DNA of 64,000 nucleotides from Acanthosepion esculentum (GCA_964036315.1 OZ038517.1:14296272-14360271), one strand, 5' to 3'. Shown: positions 10,838 through 22,027, counted from the stretch's first letter. Notes: generated by a model not told the origin, from the sequence alone. Translations and numbers: made by a program.

Positions 10838-11116
10838 CCCTTTGAGCCTTGACCACCGCTTTACCAGTGGTAGAGAAAAATGACATAATGCCCAGCTACC
10901 GGTTGAATGGCGGGTAGACACTTGTAACTTGTATTGACATTCATAGAAGATTCTATTGGACATAAAGTGGGGGATTGGTTTCCTATTGTCATTGAGTACT
11001 AAACTGTTCCCCTAAATATACTGCATATTAACCCTTTGACCGCTTTAGCAGTGGTAGAGAAAAATGACGTAATGCCCAGCCACCAGTTGAACGGTGGGTA
11101 AACACTTGTAACTACT
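10838..11116. repeat. Direct repeat pair of ~85 bp
   Basis: The phrase AGTGGTAGAGAAAAATGAC, followed by TAATGCCCAGC and GGGTA(G/A)ACACTTGTAACT, occurs at about 10845-10935 and again at 11045-11116, about 195 bp apart. The sequence between and after includes CAAAGGGTTAA motifs. Origin unknown. Confidence 0.75.
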
Positions 11117-11554
11117 TTTATATCTACTGTGAAACAGTACATACCAATTATTTTCAAATTTTGACTTGGGAGCACGGGCAGAAGGGTTAAAATTGTTCAG
11201 GAACGCAGGGCTCAAAGGGTTAAGTTGCTTTCAATAAGGTTCCTGTTTATACCGTGTGTTTCTTATTTTGGCTGAGGCACAATGACAGAAGTGTGGGTCA
11301 TGCAACTCTTTGGGTCAAGTCACTTTTTGGATTACTTAAACCAATACATTTATCAACTTGGCCATGTGTCTTTGGGAACATCAGCGAATTAATTTTGGGG
11401 ACTTGTCAACCTAATGTCTCAGTAACCATTTTTTGCCAGAGCTTATATTGCTTTTGTCCTTGCGGGAGTGTACAACGGCCAAAATGTTGTGGTGAGGACA
11501 ACACTCTGAACAATGAGAGTAAATATTACAATGCCTTATCTCAGAAATATGAAT

Positions 11555-11690
11555 CATTGTCTACTGTCTTCCTGAATCCTTTTTTTTTTTTTTTTTTGCC
11601 TCGGATTCTTTCACTCTCAGTTATACTTTGCGTCTTAGTGGCTTTATTGCCTTGTTTGGGGTGAAATGATTTTTTAAAAAAAATCACATA
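11555..11690 (+). mobile_element. LINE 3' tail fragment
   Basis: It ends with TTGCGTCTTAGTGGCTTTAT and CTTGTTTGGGGTGAAATGA, the tail phrase shared with LINE copies at 1-350, 18500-18560 and 21790-21830. No coding part is recognisable. It is a short 5'-truncated insertion. Confidence 0.65.
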
Positions 11691-11892
11691 TACAGTGCTC
11701 CATATCATGAGGATAGAGCCACCTATAGTGCAAATGTTAAGTTTTTAGATCTTATTAAAATATAACAAGCAAAATCTTTAGTTATGCATATGCATCACGT
11801 TAATAAGATAAAAAATCTACAGCATATATGAACAAGGTCAAGCTGTATTAATGCTTAAAATATTCTGTCATTTATGATAAGTGCTTCATATT

Positions 11893-11918
11893 TATGGGAT
11901 GGGGGATCAGATTATTAC

Positions 11919-11952
<34 letters not shown>

Positions 11953-12375
11953 CTGATCCCCCAATTTATGTCCAGTAGAATCTTATATTACCTATGCTGT
12001 CATAAATAACAGGATATTTTGTTAACTCCTTAATATTTATTTGAAGGTTTTCATAACTGAGTCTTTCTATATATCTGTTTCAATTAATAAATAGTTTTTT
12101 ATGAGATGGGGGATCAGTTTATTACTTAATAACAATTGAAAACTGATCCCCCACTTATGTACAGTCGAATCTTAATACTAGTTTACCTATGCTGTCATAA
12201 ATAACAATATTTTGTTAACTCCTTAAAATTATTTGAAGGTTTTCATAATTGAGTTTTTAAATATATTTGTTTCAATTATATTAACATGAATTGAATCTGA
12301 GGGATCAGCCTATTACTTAAAGTGAGGGATCAGTTTTCTATTACTGTTATGCCCAGTAGAATCTTATATTAAAGA
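11893..12375. repeat. ~200-bp tandem repeat, 2.4 copies, each with a GGGGGATCAG hairpin
   Basis: GGGGGATCAG begins at 11901 and 12108, with a degenerate copy near 12301. Each of the first two units contains GGGGGATCAG...CTGATCCCCC, a 10-13-bp stem around an AT-rich loop, followed by TACCTATGCTGTCATAAATAAC. The first loop has expanded to (AAT)n. Confidence 0.85.
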
Positions 12376-12719
12376 CTACTCTAGTCGGGCTGTCTGGCAC
12401 AGGCCTGGTGTAAATTTAAAAAAGAAAATACTAAACCCAAGCCCCATTTAATAAACGTACAAATATATTTGACATTCTTTGGATCGAAAAGTAAGTGGCC
12501 TGAACCAGAAAATGAGTTTCTAATGAAATTTGAACCATAGTAAGTGTTACTGGAAGAATGCCTCGGTAATTCGACTAAAAGAGTTCTGACAGACGGTGTT
12601 CTTCAAATTTAACATAACAGTAATATTCTTTGCCCATCACCATTTTTGTTACCCCCCCCCCCCATTTTTTTTCTAACACCAACTTTGTTAGAAAAAGAAT
12701 TGTCAATTATTCATTGTTT

Positions 12720-12776
12720 CACCATTTCACCCCAAGCGAGGCAATAAAGCCGCTAAGATGCAAGGGGTTACTGAGT
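12720..12776 (-). mobile_element. LINE tail fragment, reverse orientation
   Basis: TTTCACCCCAAGCGAGGCAA..GCCGCTAAGATGCAAGGGGTTACTG is the reverse complement of the shared LINE tail phrase. Confidence 0.6.
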
Positions 12777-12839
12777 TTTTTTTTATTATTATTTTTAATC
12801 AATTCACTCTGATCAAAGCCATAAAGATGCAGGCGGCTA

Positions 12840-13310
12840 CTGGAAGTGAAAAAGAAAAGATTTTAGAAAGAACTGAAAATCCCAATCCTAAAACAGGAAA
12901 CAAGGGATAAACCTCTACTCTTGTTTGAAAGAACCAGACGATAGGCAAACCTATCTATTCCTATTGAGAAAAAAAAAAAATAATAATAATAAAATTTCAG
13001 TTTAGGTGGAGATGTTTAACGTATAGAGTTTTGACTTTAGGAAAAGGAACCAGAAACCCAATCCTAAACAGGAAATAAGGGATAAACCTCTGCTCCTGTT
13101 CAAAAAATCAGAGAAGTGTGTGAACTGGACTATAGACAAACCTATCTACTCCTATTGAGGAAAAAAATGTACATAAATAGTAAATAAACGTTCAGTTTTT
13201 TGAACAGATGTTAGAATTAAAGAGTTGAAACAGATTTTGGAAGGAACCGGAAACCAAATCCTAAACAGAAACCGGGAAATATACCTAACTTCTGCTATGC
13301 TTTACCAGAC
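12840..13310. repeat. Degenerate ~180-bp tandem repeat, about 2.5 copies
   Basis: CCAATCCTAAA followed by ACAGGAAA and GGGATAAACCTCT occurs at 12882 and 13058, with a weaker match (CCAAATCCTAAA) at 13254. Each unit also contains ACAAACCTATCTA-TCCTATTGAG. Confidence 0.75.
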
Positions 13311-13425
13311 CCCATAAAGGGAATATTGCTGCCACATATGGGCCAGAGCTGCACAATCTTCTTTTTTCCAGCCTTGATGGAATTCGAAAGTGCATGGCCT
13401 TATGTGTGACTGTCCAGGGTAAGAT
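13300..13425 (+). pseudogene. Short LINE reverse-transcriptase fragment
   Basis: Translation gives EYCCHIWARAAQ followed after a frameshift by LDGIRK, matching the EYCCHIWSGA...LDKIQRR stretch of the LINE at 17950-18445. Only this piece of the RT is left, joined directly to a family-A SINE-like copy. Confidence 0.65.
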
Positions 13426-13768
13426 GATAAACTACATCCAGCAGCAAGGCCTCTGATCAAGAGGTTTTGAGGAGCTTAGAACCACCTCTTAATTGCTGGT
13501 GTTCCCAGGTCCACTCTCACCCAAGGTGGTAGCACCTGTTAGGATCCCAGCTAGAGGCAAATAGTTAACCCCCCTAAGCCAGAGTCAAAACATTATGAAA
13601 GTGGAAAAATAGGTTTTAAGACCAGCAATACATTTTTGTGAAAAAACTATTTCCAGCAATACATTTTTGAAAAAAATAACAGCAATACATTTATGAAGGA
13701 AAAATTATTACCAGCAATAAAAATCTTGTTAGCATTAAATAACCCATTGAGGTGTTGATATGCTGTAA
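13411..13768 (+). mobile_element. SINE-like dispersed repeat, family A, copy 2 (most complete)
   Basis: It has the same block order as 983-1268: the CCAGGGTAAGATGATAAAC head, CAGCAGCAAGGCCTCTGATC, AATTGCTGGTGTTCCCAGG, GGTAGCACCTGTTAGGATCC, three tandem GCAATACATTTxTGA blocks, and the CATTAAATAACCCATTGAGG tail. Confidence 0.75.
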
Positions 13769-13769
13769 A

Positions 13770-15780
13770 ACAAATCCAAACCTTATGCGTGATGAATTGT
13801 TTCCCACCCTACAACCTCTTTTCCCACAGATGAAACATTACTAACCTCTTGCTCTCGGAATAGTAGATGACTGGGAAAACTGCATTTCTTGGTTCCACCA
13901 GTCAAGGCCTCTGCAGATAAGACCCACCAGGCCACCTAAATCAAGTTGACTCATCCTCAGTCCGTTCATATTCCATTGGTAAAGAAGAAGTTTCAGCTTC
14001 TTTCCCAGAACTCTTGCAATATGAGAACAGTCTCCTGAGAGGATGCTTCCCTGATCACTACAATGTTGCCCACGTTATATTCTCATGTGCAATGCTTGAT
14101 CTCCCATTTAGTAACGTTCTATCTTGAGTAGCACTTTGGCTTTGCATTTAGTGAACAATAGTAAAAGTAAAGATTTATGTAGTTTTAAAAAGTCTGTATT
14201 GCTACGACGTCACTTGTACAAATCAAGACACGGCTGGTTCAATTCGCCTTCCATGCTTTCTGAACACGTCACAACGTATATCCGTCTTTCCTTCCCCCCT
14301 TTTCACTGCTTCAGCCCTCTTTTATCAGGCCAACCAATCAGCCTTCTTCGCTTTTAGTCTCAGTTACCCAGGCAAATGGCCTCCTCCAGTTCGACCAATC
14401 AGCACACGAAGCATGCCAAACTGGACAAAACCCCCTGTTACCTCACATACTGCTCGATGGGAAGAGTAATGCCATTTTCACGGGGAAAACTTGCCGATGT
14501 CACGTGCCGCCCGTTAAGGTAAGACCCTTATTTTGCCATGCACCAGATTCAAGTCACTCTGGCTCGCTTACTTCTACGGGGCTGTTCACCACAATTTAAA
14601 AGACATTTAAATTTTCACAGTCCGTTATGGACAGCAATTTTACCAAGGGAGATAACTGTAACATTAAAGACGAAGTTAACTCCCTTGACTCAATAGAAAT
14701 TAAAATACTTTAAAAAAAAAGGAAAAGGTAATTGTGCTTGTCTCTCTCTTCCTTAATTCGCACGTCCATTTGCTTGGGTTGTTGATTCTTACTAAGTATA
14801 TTTACTGCACAAAAGTACAAATGTGTCACATGACCTAAAAAGGGGATGGGGAGGGCTTGTCTTTGTCTGTATTAAATTTAAACTTAGCTAGCCACAATCA
14901 CTGGCCCAAACATGGTACAATAACCCTTGCACCAAAACGCCACAATCTTCCACACCTTTCTTACTGTATTCACCATAATAGTGCATTGACTCTAGGAAGT
15001 CCTAACTTGTCCCCGTATGTACAATTTATCTGCACGGAGAGGGGGATAAAATAACTTTTAAAAAATTAGCCCTGATGGAAAACACTGAAAACAAATTTAT
15101 ATACAGAAAAAAAACAAAACGAAACAAAATAGTGTTACTAATAGACATCGCCACAATCCTTAAATTTGACAGAAACATTAGTTAACTGTACGAAACTAAT
15201 TGAGAGAATATAATCAGTCATTCAACCAACCACTCACACAGACACGCACTTGTTGGGATTGCTATGAATTAGTGTGTAATCAGAAGGGTTTTAGGTTTGT
15301 GATAATAAACGTGAAAAGCATGTTCTTCATATTAATCACAACAATTTTAGCATAGACATACAAAAGGAATAAATCTCAAAGGCAATATTGAACAAAGAAA
15401 CAAAGGTAGTCGTGAATTCAATTAGAAACAAACATTGAATATTTATGTACAAATAAATTACAATACAATTTTTGAAAAAGTGTTTCAGTTGAAATACTTG
15501 AATGTTTGAAGAAAAGTTGAATTAAGTATTTTATGAACTCAAAGTTCAGGAATGTTCCTTTGTTTAGGAAAAGTGTTCACATAAAAATTTAGGGGAAATT
15601 TATCGAGAGATAAATTTTAAAGTAATGTAGTTGCGAGATTTTTTTTGCTGAATTTGCTATGTTTTTGTTTTGGCAGAGTTATTCACCTTCGACCATATTT
15701 CTTTTATATTAATGCTTAAGTAGCAGTTCCTGTTTAGTAGTGTAGATAACACTTTTTCAGAAATTGTACAAAGATTTCAG
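13770..15780. other. No recognisable gene or element
   Basis: Short frames only. Two CCAAT-box-like CCAATCAG motifs near 14333 and 14395 are too weak to call a promoter. A (T/A)-rich stretch occupies 15060-15720. Confidence 0.5.
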
Positions 15781-16440
15781 AGAGAGAGCGAGAGAGAGAA
15801 AGAGGTTGAAGGTTGAGTCAGGTGTTGACGCGCGAAAAGTCCTTTAAGTCAAGATGTAGACACGCGTGGATCTCTGTAGAAATCTCTCTGAGAGTGAATT
15901 GCCGACTGGTGAATTGGACTGAGATTTGTCCTTTTATTTACTCTGCGAAGATTGGATCGGCTCCCAGCGCATTGGCGGCAAAAACTATCCTGGGGGCGTC
16001 TCGACCAATAATAAGCCGAGTTTCGCAATGTGTGGTGTTGATTGGTCGAAACTAGCTCTTATGGAAAATTCCACCTTTAAACGGGTTGAGTGGAAAAATA
16101 CGGACGATTCTACACACTCATCCAAACAAAACAAAAACGAAAAAAAAAAAAAACAAACAAAAAAAAAGCACGTAAGATGTCCCTCATCCACCAGAGAAGT
16201 GACATCTCTGATCACCTAACGGGGGAGGAGAGGGGAAATTAAACTAAAGAAAGGGAGGAAGAAGAGGGGACAATGAGCACTCTCCTAGCTAAGTTGGCAG
16301 AAAAATAAAAAAAAAAAAACCTAAATTACATTATTTTGGGGAGGGTGGCCGATGTTCAAATCAGAATTTCCGATATTCTTAAATTCCTAACCGGCATCAA
16401 AATGGCGCTCCAAATCAGCACATTTTACTCGCCACAGACG
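15780..16440. other. Purine runs and CCAAT-like motifs, no gene
   Basis: It contains (GA)n at 15779-15801, ATTGG or CCAAT motifs near 15951, 16006 and 16042, and A-runs near 16140-16170 and 16307. It could be part of an LTR or promoter, but nothing in the sequence decides that. Confidence 0.4.
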
Positions 16441-16442
16441 CT

Positions 16443-16976
16443 TGTAGTGGACTGTGCGGTGGGGGTGAAGTGTGTTGATGTGAAGAGAATGAGAGGATAT
16501 CTCTGGGTTAAGACTTCCGCTGGCCGGTCCAGCTACATAAGAATGTTGGACTATAATGGAGTCCAAAGAAGGCAAAAGAAAACGAACGAGACCGATATAC
16601 ATGTATGCAAACAAATATATATTAATAACAAATAGATTAATACACGAATTACAAATACATTGAAGACATGAATAAAATGTTACAGTGTTGTATGGAAAGT
16701 TGTGTGAGTGTCCGTACGAACGCGTAAGCGTGTTCCCAGAATATGGGAAACGCTGCTTGTGTGAGAGAATCACATAGTGGTTTAAGTGAAAAAGAGAAAG
16801 TTTTTTTTTTTACCTCACCTCACGCGCGAGGTTGCGGCCCCAGGAGAGGCAGTTTGGCCGCACGTGTGCGAAGCCGTGGAGGAAGAGGCGAAAGTCAGCC
16901 AGTATTTATACTCCCGGGAGAGAGAGAGAGACCCCTGTTGAAGGGTTAAGGAAATGAGGAGGAGCTAACTGCGACA
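16443..16976 (+). mobile_element. Solo LTR with 4-bp target duplication (copy 1)
   Basis: It runs from TGTAGTGGAC to CTGCGACA, a TG...CA pair of ends, and is flanked on both sides by CGCT (16439-16442 and 16977-16980). A second copy with the same block order lies at 19009-19452. Shared blocks are GCCGGTCCAGCTACAT, AAATATATATTAATAAC, a GTTCCC..GAAT..GGGAAACGCTG near-palindrome, a TATA-like AGTATTTATA box near 16900, and GACCCCTGTTGAAGG. No gag, pol or primer-binding site is adjacent, so this is a solo LTR. Confidence 0.75.
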
Positions 16977-17053
16977 CGCTCAAGACTCACCCACCATTCG
17001 TCGGGTGGAGTAGTTCCCTTTTCGTCCTAATCCGCACTTTAAGCTGATGAAGC

Positions 17054-17905
17054 CTAAAGAACAAGATTGGAAAAGGTATACTCGTCCCCATAGAATTCAT
17101 TCTGGCGCGTCGTCCATATAACGACTCGCATAACCCCTAGTAAGCAAAAGAACACATAGTACTCAGGTGGTACAATAACTACAAACTGAACTGGCCTTGA
17201 GGACAAAGAACTTTCTGCGCAGCATGCAAGCCATGATGTTCTCAACAAACTTACACAAAGAGCCTATGATTCTGCATTGGAAGAAGGCACGATCCAGGGT
17301 CTCCACTGACTCACCGCAGCGAACAGTTTCAAGATTTTTCCAAGCCTGCCGAACAAAGTCTCTTGCTGACCCAGAGGTCCCCTCAAATCATCAGCCAGGT
17401 GAGTGATGGCTTATCATTAGTGAGGTATTTCAAGTCGGGCGCCCAAGCCCCATAGAGCGAGCCCCTGCTTCGTCAAACCGAGCTCGCCTATCAGTTCATT
17501 CTGAACAGACCCCCCTAACTATCACTCTATATAATGCCTCACGAGACAACGCCTGGACGTTGGAGAGGCCATCCGTCGGCCGTAAGAGGAACTCGAGAGC
17601 AAGTCGGCATTCACCATAGAAGGAAAACTCGCCTCGGGGTGAACGGCAGGCCTCCTCCTCAGATGAGTGCACACTTCTGAGGGATGGAAAGTTCTTACGG
17701 ACGTTCTCATCTAATTGCAAACAAATCCGATCCAGGTAAGAAATGCGAAGCGCATGTCGCTGAATTTCAACACTACGCATACCCAGACCACTTTTAGACG
17801 GGTGGAGGTAACAGATCTCCCGACATACCTTGAAAGACCTGCCTCCCCACAAGGAGAACAACACCCTTACTAATGTCATTAGTATGGTATTAGTCTTAAA
17901 GGGAA
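17054..17905 (-). pseudogene. Tx1/L1-like LINE reverse transcriptase 3' part, decayed
   Basis: The minus strand encodes LFSLWGGRSFKVCREICYLHP, then GLGMRSVEIQRHALRISYLDR and FPSLRSVHSSEE. Further on, in shifting frames, come a Cys-rich C-terminal stretch near 17280-17330 and CLLGVMRVVIWTTRQ near 17110-17160. The WGGR..VCREICYLHPSKSGLGM block and the VMRVVIWTTRQ C-terminal phrase match what I know of Tx1/L1-clade ORF2 proteins of aquatic invertebrates. Several frameshifts and stops make it dead. It abuts an oppositely oriented LINE fragment at about 17950. A roughly 50-bp phrase near 17892-17941 recurs inverted at about 20905-20963. Confidence 0.7.
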
Positions 17906-17949
17906 GAGGTTTTATAAAATTAAACCCGGAAATTAACCTTATGACATAA

Positions 17950-18560
17950 ACTGTGCCGCGCCAGGAAATTTTTCTTGCCAGAGTCGATCCTTCAAATCTA
18001 TAAATCAACCATTCGCCCTTACATGGAGTATTGCTGCCATATATGGTCTGGAGCCCATTCTGTTTGTCTAAAGGTCCTTGATAAAATCCAGAGACGGATA
18101 TGCAATGTAATTGGTCCTGAACTGGCATCTCGTCTGCAGTTGCTCTCTCACAGACATGCCGTCGCATTTCTCTGTCTTTTTTACAAATACTTTCATGGTA
18201 ACTGCTCCGATGAGCTGCTTTCGCTGGTTCCAAGACTTCATGAATTTAAGCGTTCTGCTAGGCTGGCATCTCGCTCTCACCCTTTCACTATCGAAACTGT
18301 TAAATGTAGCCGTCTCTTCTACTCCAATAGCTTCATATCTCGCACTTCTCGCCCGTGGAACTCCCTCCCCTTTTCTTGTTTCCCTGATAGCTATAATCTC
18401 CAACTATTCAGATGTAATGTCAATCGACGTCTCCAGATGCCTTGATCTATCCCCTATCCTTCTCTTCATCCTTTTCTCTATCACTCCTATTTGCTCTCGC
18501 TCCAACTCTCTGTAACCCCTTGCGTGCTGGTGGCTTCATGCCTTGCTTGGGGTGGAATGA
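17950..18560 (+). mobile_element. LINE 3' end: RT C-terminal frame intact, plus 3' UTR
   Basis: An open frame running to TGA at 18443-18445 encodes the end of a non-LTR reverse transcriptase. It reads ILQIYKSTIRPYMEYCCHIW, then LDKIQRRICNVIG, CLFYKYFHGNCSDELLSLVP, and SRPWNSLPFSCFPDSYNLQLFRCNVN near the end. This is the thumb and C-terminal part after the catalytic FADD region, which is absent, so the copy is 5'-truncated. The tail to 18560 ends with TTGCGTGCTGGTGGC and CTTGCTTGGGGTGGAATGA. The same family gives the copies at 1-350, 13300-13425 and 21340-21836. Confidence 0.85.
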
Positions 18561-19008
18561 TTTAAAAAATATATGAAGAATAAAATGATTATTTGAAACT
18601 AAAAGAAGGACTAAAAGGGAGTTAGAAAAAACTTATATGGATAATGTTATGTTTAAAAATACAAATTCATATTTAGAAATACTCTCCCATGTAAGTAAAC
18701 TGGGATTGCAAAGGAAATATTTGTCGCAGATTATTTCCACGTCACAGAGAATGAATCACTAAGTTCCAACTCGAACATCGAGGGCAGAAAGAAATGCCGA
18801 AAACTCGATTCGTAAATACTATCTCGCTAATCAAAATGCACGCCACCAGTCAGAAAAATAACTCATTCTCCACCAAACGCGGTAGCCAAAATTGCCCCAT
18901 TCCCCGTTTTCGTCGCTATAGACATGTTATTTAAAAATAAGATATGTTTAAATAAATTAAAAATAGGTCATATTTAGATAATTTATACTCCCTCCGTTCC
19001 GAAATAGT

Positions 19009-19452
19009 TGTAGCGGACCGTGGGGGTGAAGATGTGAAGTGATATCAGAAGGTTAAACTTTCCTGCTAGCCGGTCCAGCTACATGCGAATGTCGGACATT
19101 AAGTCCAAAGAATACAAACAAGACCGATATATATGGGTAAACAAATATATATTAATAACGAGTTGCACAAAGACATGAACAGTTACGTAGAGTTTGTATG
19201 GAGAAATTATGTGTGTGTTGTAAGTGTTCGTCCGTACGTGTATTGTTCTTAGTGCGTTCCCGGAATTTGGGAAACGCTGTATCTGTGAGAGGTCACATAT
19301 TGGTGTAAGTGGAAAAAGAACGATTTTACCTCGTCTCCTGAGTCGAAAAAGAAGAAGGAGAGAGAGAGAGAGAGAAGGGTCAGCCAGTATTTATAGCCAG
19401 GGGAGAGAGACCCCTGTTGAAGGATTAAGGAACTGAGGAGCTAACTCCGATA
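19009..19452 (+). mobile_element. Solo LTR (copy 2), nested in the mariner end
   Basis: It starts TGTAGCGGACC and ends ACTCCGATA, aligning block by block with the LTR at 16443-16976 but shorter. It keeps the AGTATTTATA box near 19388 and GACCCCTGTTGAAGG. Flanking tetramers are TAGT and TTGT, an imperfect target duplication, suggesting it is older or mutated. Confidence 0.65.
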
Positions 19453-19657
19453 TTGTTGTTCCAAAAAAATTTTCATGTTGTTCCAAAATAATTGTTCCAG
19501 TAGATAAAAAAAACACCAAAAAGAACAAAAAATATTTATTCCCATACTCAACAGTAAATGAGTAATATTAGTGAATTGTCATATAAATAAGTGTGAAATA
19601 TATCGAAACTGATATACATAAACAGTTAAATTAATAACAAAAATAACTGGGGAAGGT

Positions 19658-20128
19658 TTACTTTAACAAAAGCAGTTTTTCTTGCAACTCGTCAGAAATA
19701 GAAATGGATACTTCCAGTTTTCCTTCTCTTTCAAGCTTCACTTTAGACATGTGCCGGAGTTTATAGTTGTTATCGCCGTCAACTAAAATAACTTGTTCCA
19801 TTGCTAACTGCAAACTTAGAAAAGTATTGTTAAGCTTCGACTTCTGAAGTTTATTGAAGCTTTCTTCCACTGCTTCAATGAGCTGGTCAACATTATTTGG
19901 AGCTTGCTGGTGCTGAATTGATTGAATTGCATTAAAATAACCCAGATCAAGGACATTGAGATCAGGACTATTTGGAGGCTGGCAAATTAATTCAATTTGC
20001 AAACCCAGACGTTCTGCAGCTACGTTTGATTCATCTGCAACCTGTTTTATTGCACCACGCTCCAGGACACGATCTGTGGATCTTCCCAGCAGTGCTTGCA
20101 ACACAGCACTACGTTCATTATTTGTCAA
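19658..20128 (-). pseudogene. Deleted mariner transposase (DD39D type), third-Asp region kept
   Basis: A 156-codon open frame. The N-terminus, LTNNERSAVLQALLGRS and ERGAIKQVA, matches the start of the DNA-binding domain of DD39D mariner transposases. It then jumps to AERLGLQIELICQPPNSPDLNVLDLGYFNAIQS, which carries the third catalytic Asp (VLD), and to the C-terminal NNYKLRHMSKVKLEREG. Both earlier catalytic aspartates and the whole central core are missing, so the protein cannot be an active transposase. The deletion left the frame open, which could come from an in-frame internal deletion of a recent copy. The DD39D clade is best known from plants (Stowaway partners). Confidence 0.75.
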
Positions 20129-20204
20129 TTTGTGCTTCTTGCAAAAACAACCCTAAAATATATAGGTAAAGAGGTGTAAGTGATAAAAGGAAAGAGAGTT
20201 CTTA

Positions 20205-20760
20205 GAATAGGGGGCAGTTATAAGATATAATTAATATGGTGTAAAAATGGAAATATAGAAATTAGAATTAGTTATACATTCGACATTTGAAGAGTTAGAA
20301 AAATATAGTAGCTAATATAGGAAAATCTATATTATAGAAATTTGTATTTGTTTTTATGTCGATATTTTAATACGAATTCTTTCCTTTGATTCAATAGTTG
20401 GCTTTGATTATTGTATTTTATTATTGTATTTTTTCTTCTAAACATAAGTTATATTTATCTTTAAGTCTATTAGGAATACGTGCGGAACCTATAAAAGTCT
20501 GTAAAATTATAGGTTCCGCACGTACTCCTGATAGTCTCAGAGATTGGTGTAGCTTACTGTTGAATTGGAGGAATGAATTGGTGTTAAAATGTCGACATAA
20601 AAACAAATTCAAATTTTCATAATATAGGTTTAACTTAATTAGCTACTATATTTCCATGTTTCACTCCCCTTTAATTCTTCAAATTTCGACAGTATAACTA
20701 ATTCTAATTTCTATATTATATCCACCCCCTCTATAACTTCTTTACACTATATTTATAAAC
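20205..20760. mobile_element. Two Penelope-like element ends in head-to-head inversion
   Basis: Long imperfect arms (about 20205-20490 and 20500-20760) are inverted around about 20495. The innermost 23 bp at each side (GGAATACGTGCGGAACCTAT and its complement) have one mismatch. Each arm carries the C-terminal phrase of a Penelope protein: LLNWRNELVLKCRHKNKF on the plus strand near 20560-20610 and LLNQRKEFVLKYRHKNKY on the minus strand near 20345-20405. Both are 5'-truncated and joined at their truncated ends, an arrangement known for Penelope insertions. Confidence 0.65.
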
Positions 20761-21339
20761 TTTCCCCTACTTCAATATCTCCCCAACTATCTTTCCATTA
20801 ATCCCTTACATCCTTTTATCTGTAGATTTTTAATTTATTTTTAGACCTATTATTTATTCCTATTTTAAATTAATATTTCATTCGTCATATTAATGCCATA
20901 AGGTTAATATTCGGGTTTAATTTTATAAAACCTCTTCCCTTTAAGACATATAACTTTCACCCTCCCCTGACACCTAACTCGTGCCCTTCGTCTGACTGAA
21001 ACATTGAAATGGATAAATTCTGTATTAGTTTTTCGACAGGTTGATTTTTAAAGTTTTTACAGTTAAATTCTACTTCCTTCCCATCCCGTATCTGTATAGA
21101 CACGAACTCAGTCCACACCGGGGTTGATAAGACAGACGACCGATATCCTCGTCTGCCGAAATAGGCTATTCCCCATATGAGGTGATTTTGGATTTTATTG
21201 TTTATTAATTATATTGCTCTGTATTCATAAATATATTGAGTTTTTTTTTGTGGATCAGTTTTAATATTTTATATTACTAGGATCCACTTGGAATATATGC
21301 CAACGGATTTGTTGCCTTTACTTATATATATATATATAT

Positions 21340-21836
21340 GCCGTTGCCTCGCTCTGTCTTTTTTACAAATACTTTCACGGTAATTGTTCCGATGAGCTGC
21401 TTTCGCTGGTTCCCAGGCCTCATGAATTTAAGCGTCCTACGAGGCTGGCATCCCGTTCCCACCCCTTCACCGTTGAAACTGTTAGATGTAGACGCCTCTT
21501 CTACTCCAATAGCTTCATGTCTCGCACATCTCGCCCGTGGAACTCCCTTCCTTATTCCTATTTCCCTGACAAATACAATCTCCAACTATTTAAGTGTAAC
21601 GTCAATCGACATCTCCAGTTGCCTTGATCTATCCACTTCCCTTCTCCACATACTTTCACCTTTCAGTCCTATCTGCTCTCGCTCCAAATCTTCTGTAACC
21701 CCCTTGCCTTGATCGATACACTGTCTTTCTCCACATCCTCTCCTTTACCACTCCTATCTGCTCTTCCGCCAAACCTTCTGTAACCCCTTGCGTGCTAGTG
21801 GCTTCCAGCCTTGCTTGGGGTGATAAGCTTAAAAAT
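21340..21836 (+). mobile_element. LINE 3' end, third copy, frame open to its stop
   Basis: 96 codons from 21340 to TGA at 21625-21627 give SLCLFYKYFHGNCSDELLSLVP, then SRPWNSLPYSYFPDKYNLQLFKCNVNRHLQLP, near-identical to the 18-kb copy. The 3' UTR to 21836 ends with the TTGCGTGCTAGTGGC..CTTGCTTGGGGTG tail and contains an internal duplication of the CTCTCCxTTCACxCCTATCTGCTC phrase. It is preceded by a TATATA run. Confidence 0.8.
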
Positions 21837-22027
21837 ATATATATATAGTTGACTCTCCTATCGTGAAAGATAAATGAGGGTCAGCATTGGGTGGTGCCTT
21901 TCGTTTTACACTTATGCATGCCAGCAGTGGCTATTGTGGAGAAAATCAGGTAAGGGAAAAACATATTTCATTTGTGTTTTCTTAAGTGCGATACTAGTCG
22001 AGCGGGCGCCAAAGCCACACTGACAGA

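Larger units (their letters stand above)
18988..20130 (-). mobile_element. DD39D-type mariner-like element, internally deleted, interrupted by a solo LTR
   Basis: CTCCCTCCGTTCC at 18988-19000, preceded by TA, is the terminal-repeat phrase of Stowaway/plant-type Tc1-mariner elements. The truncated transposase at 19658-20128 lies on the minus strand pointing toward this end. The terminal sequence is split by the solo LTR at 19009-19452, after which TTGTTCC repeats resume. I could not find the opposite inverted repeat. Confidence 0.6.

Noticed and set aside
14320..16060. Host promoter with CCAAT boxes
   Set aside because: CCAAT/ATTGG pentamers are frequent by chance; no downstream first exon or TATA at proper spacing could be tied to them.
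17496..18233. Single 245-codon minus-strand gene
   Set aside because: Only the part below about 17905 is meaningful (Tx1-like RT). The upper part is antisense to the plus-strand LINE RT frame.
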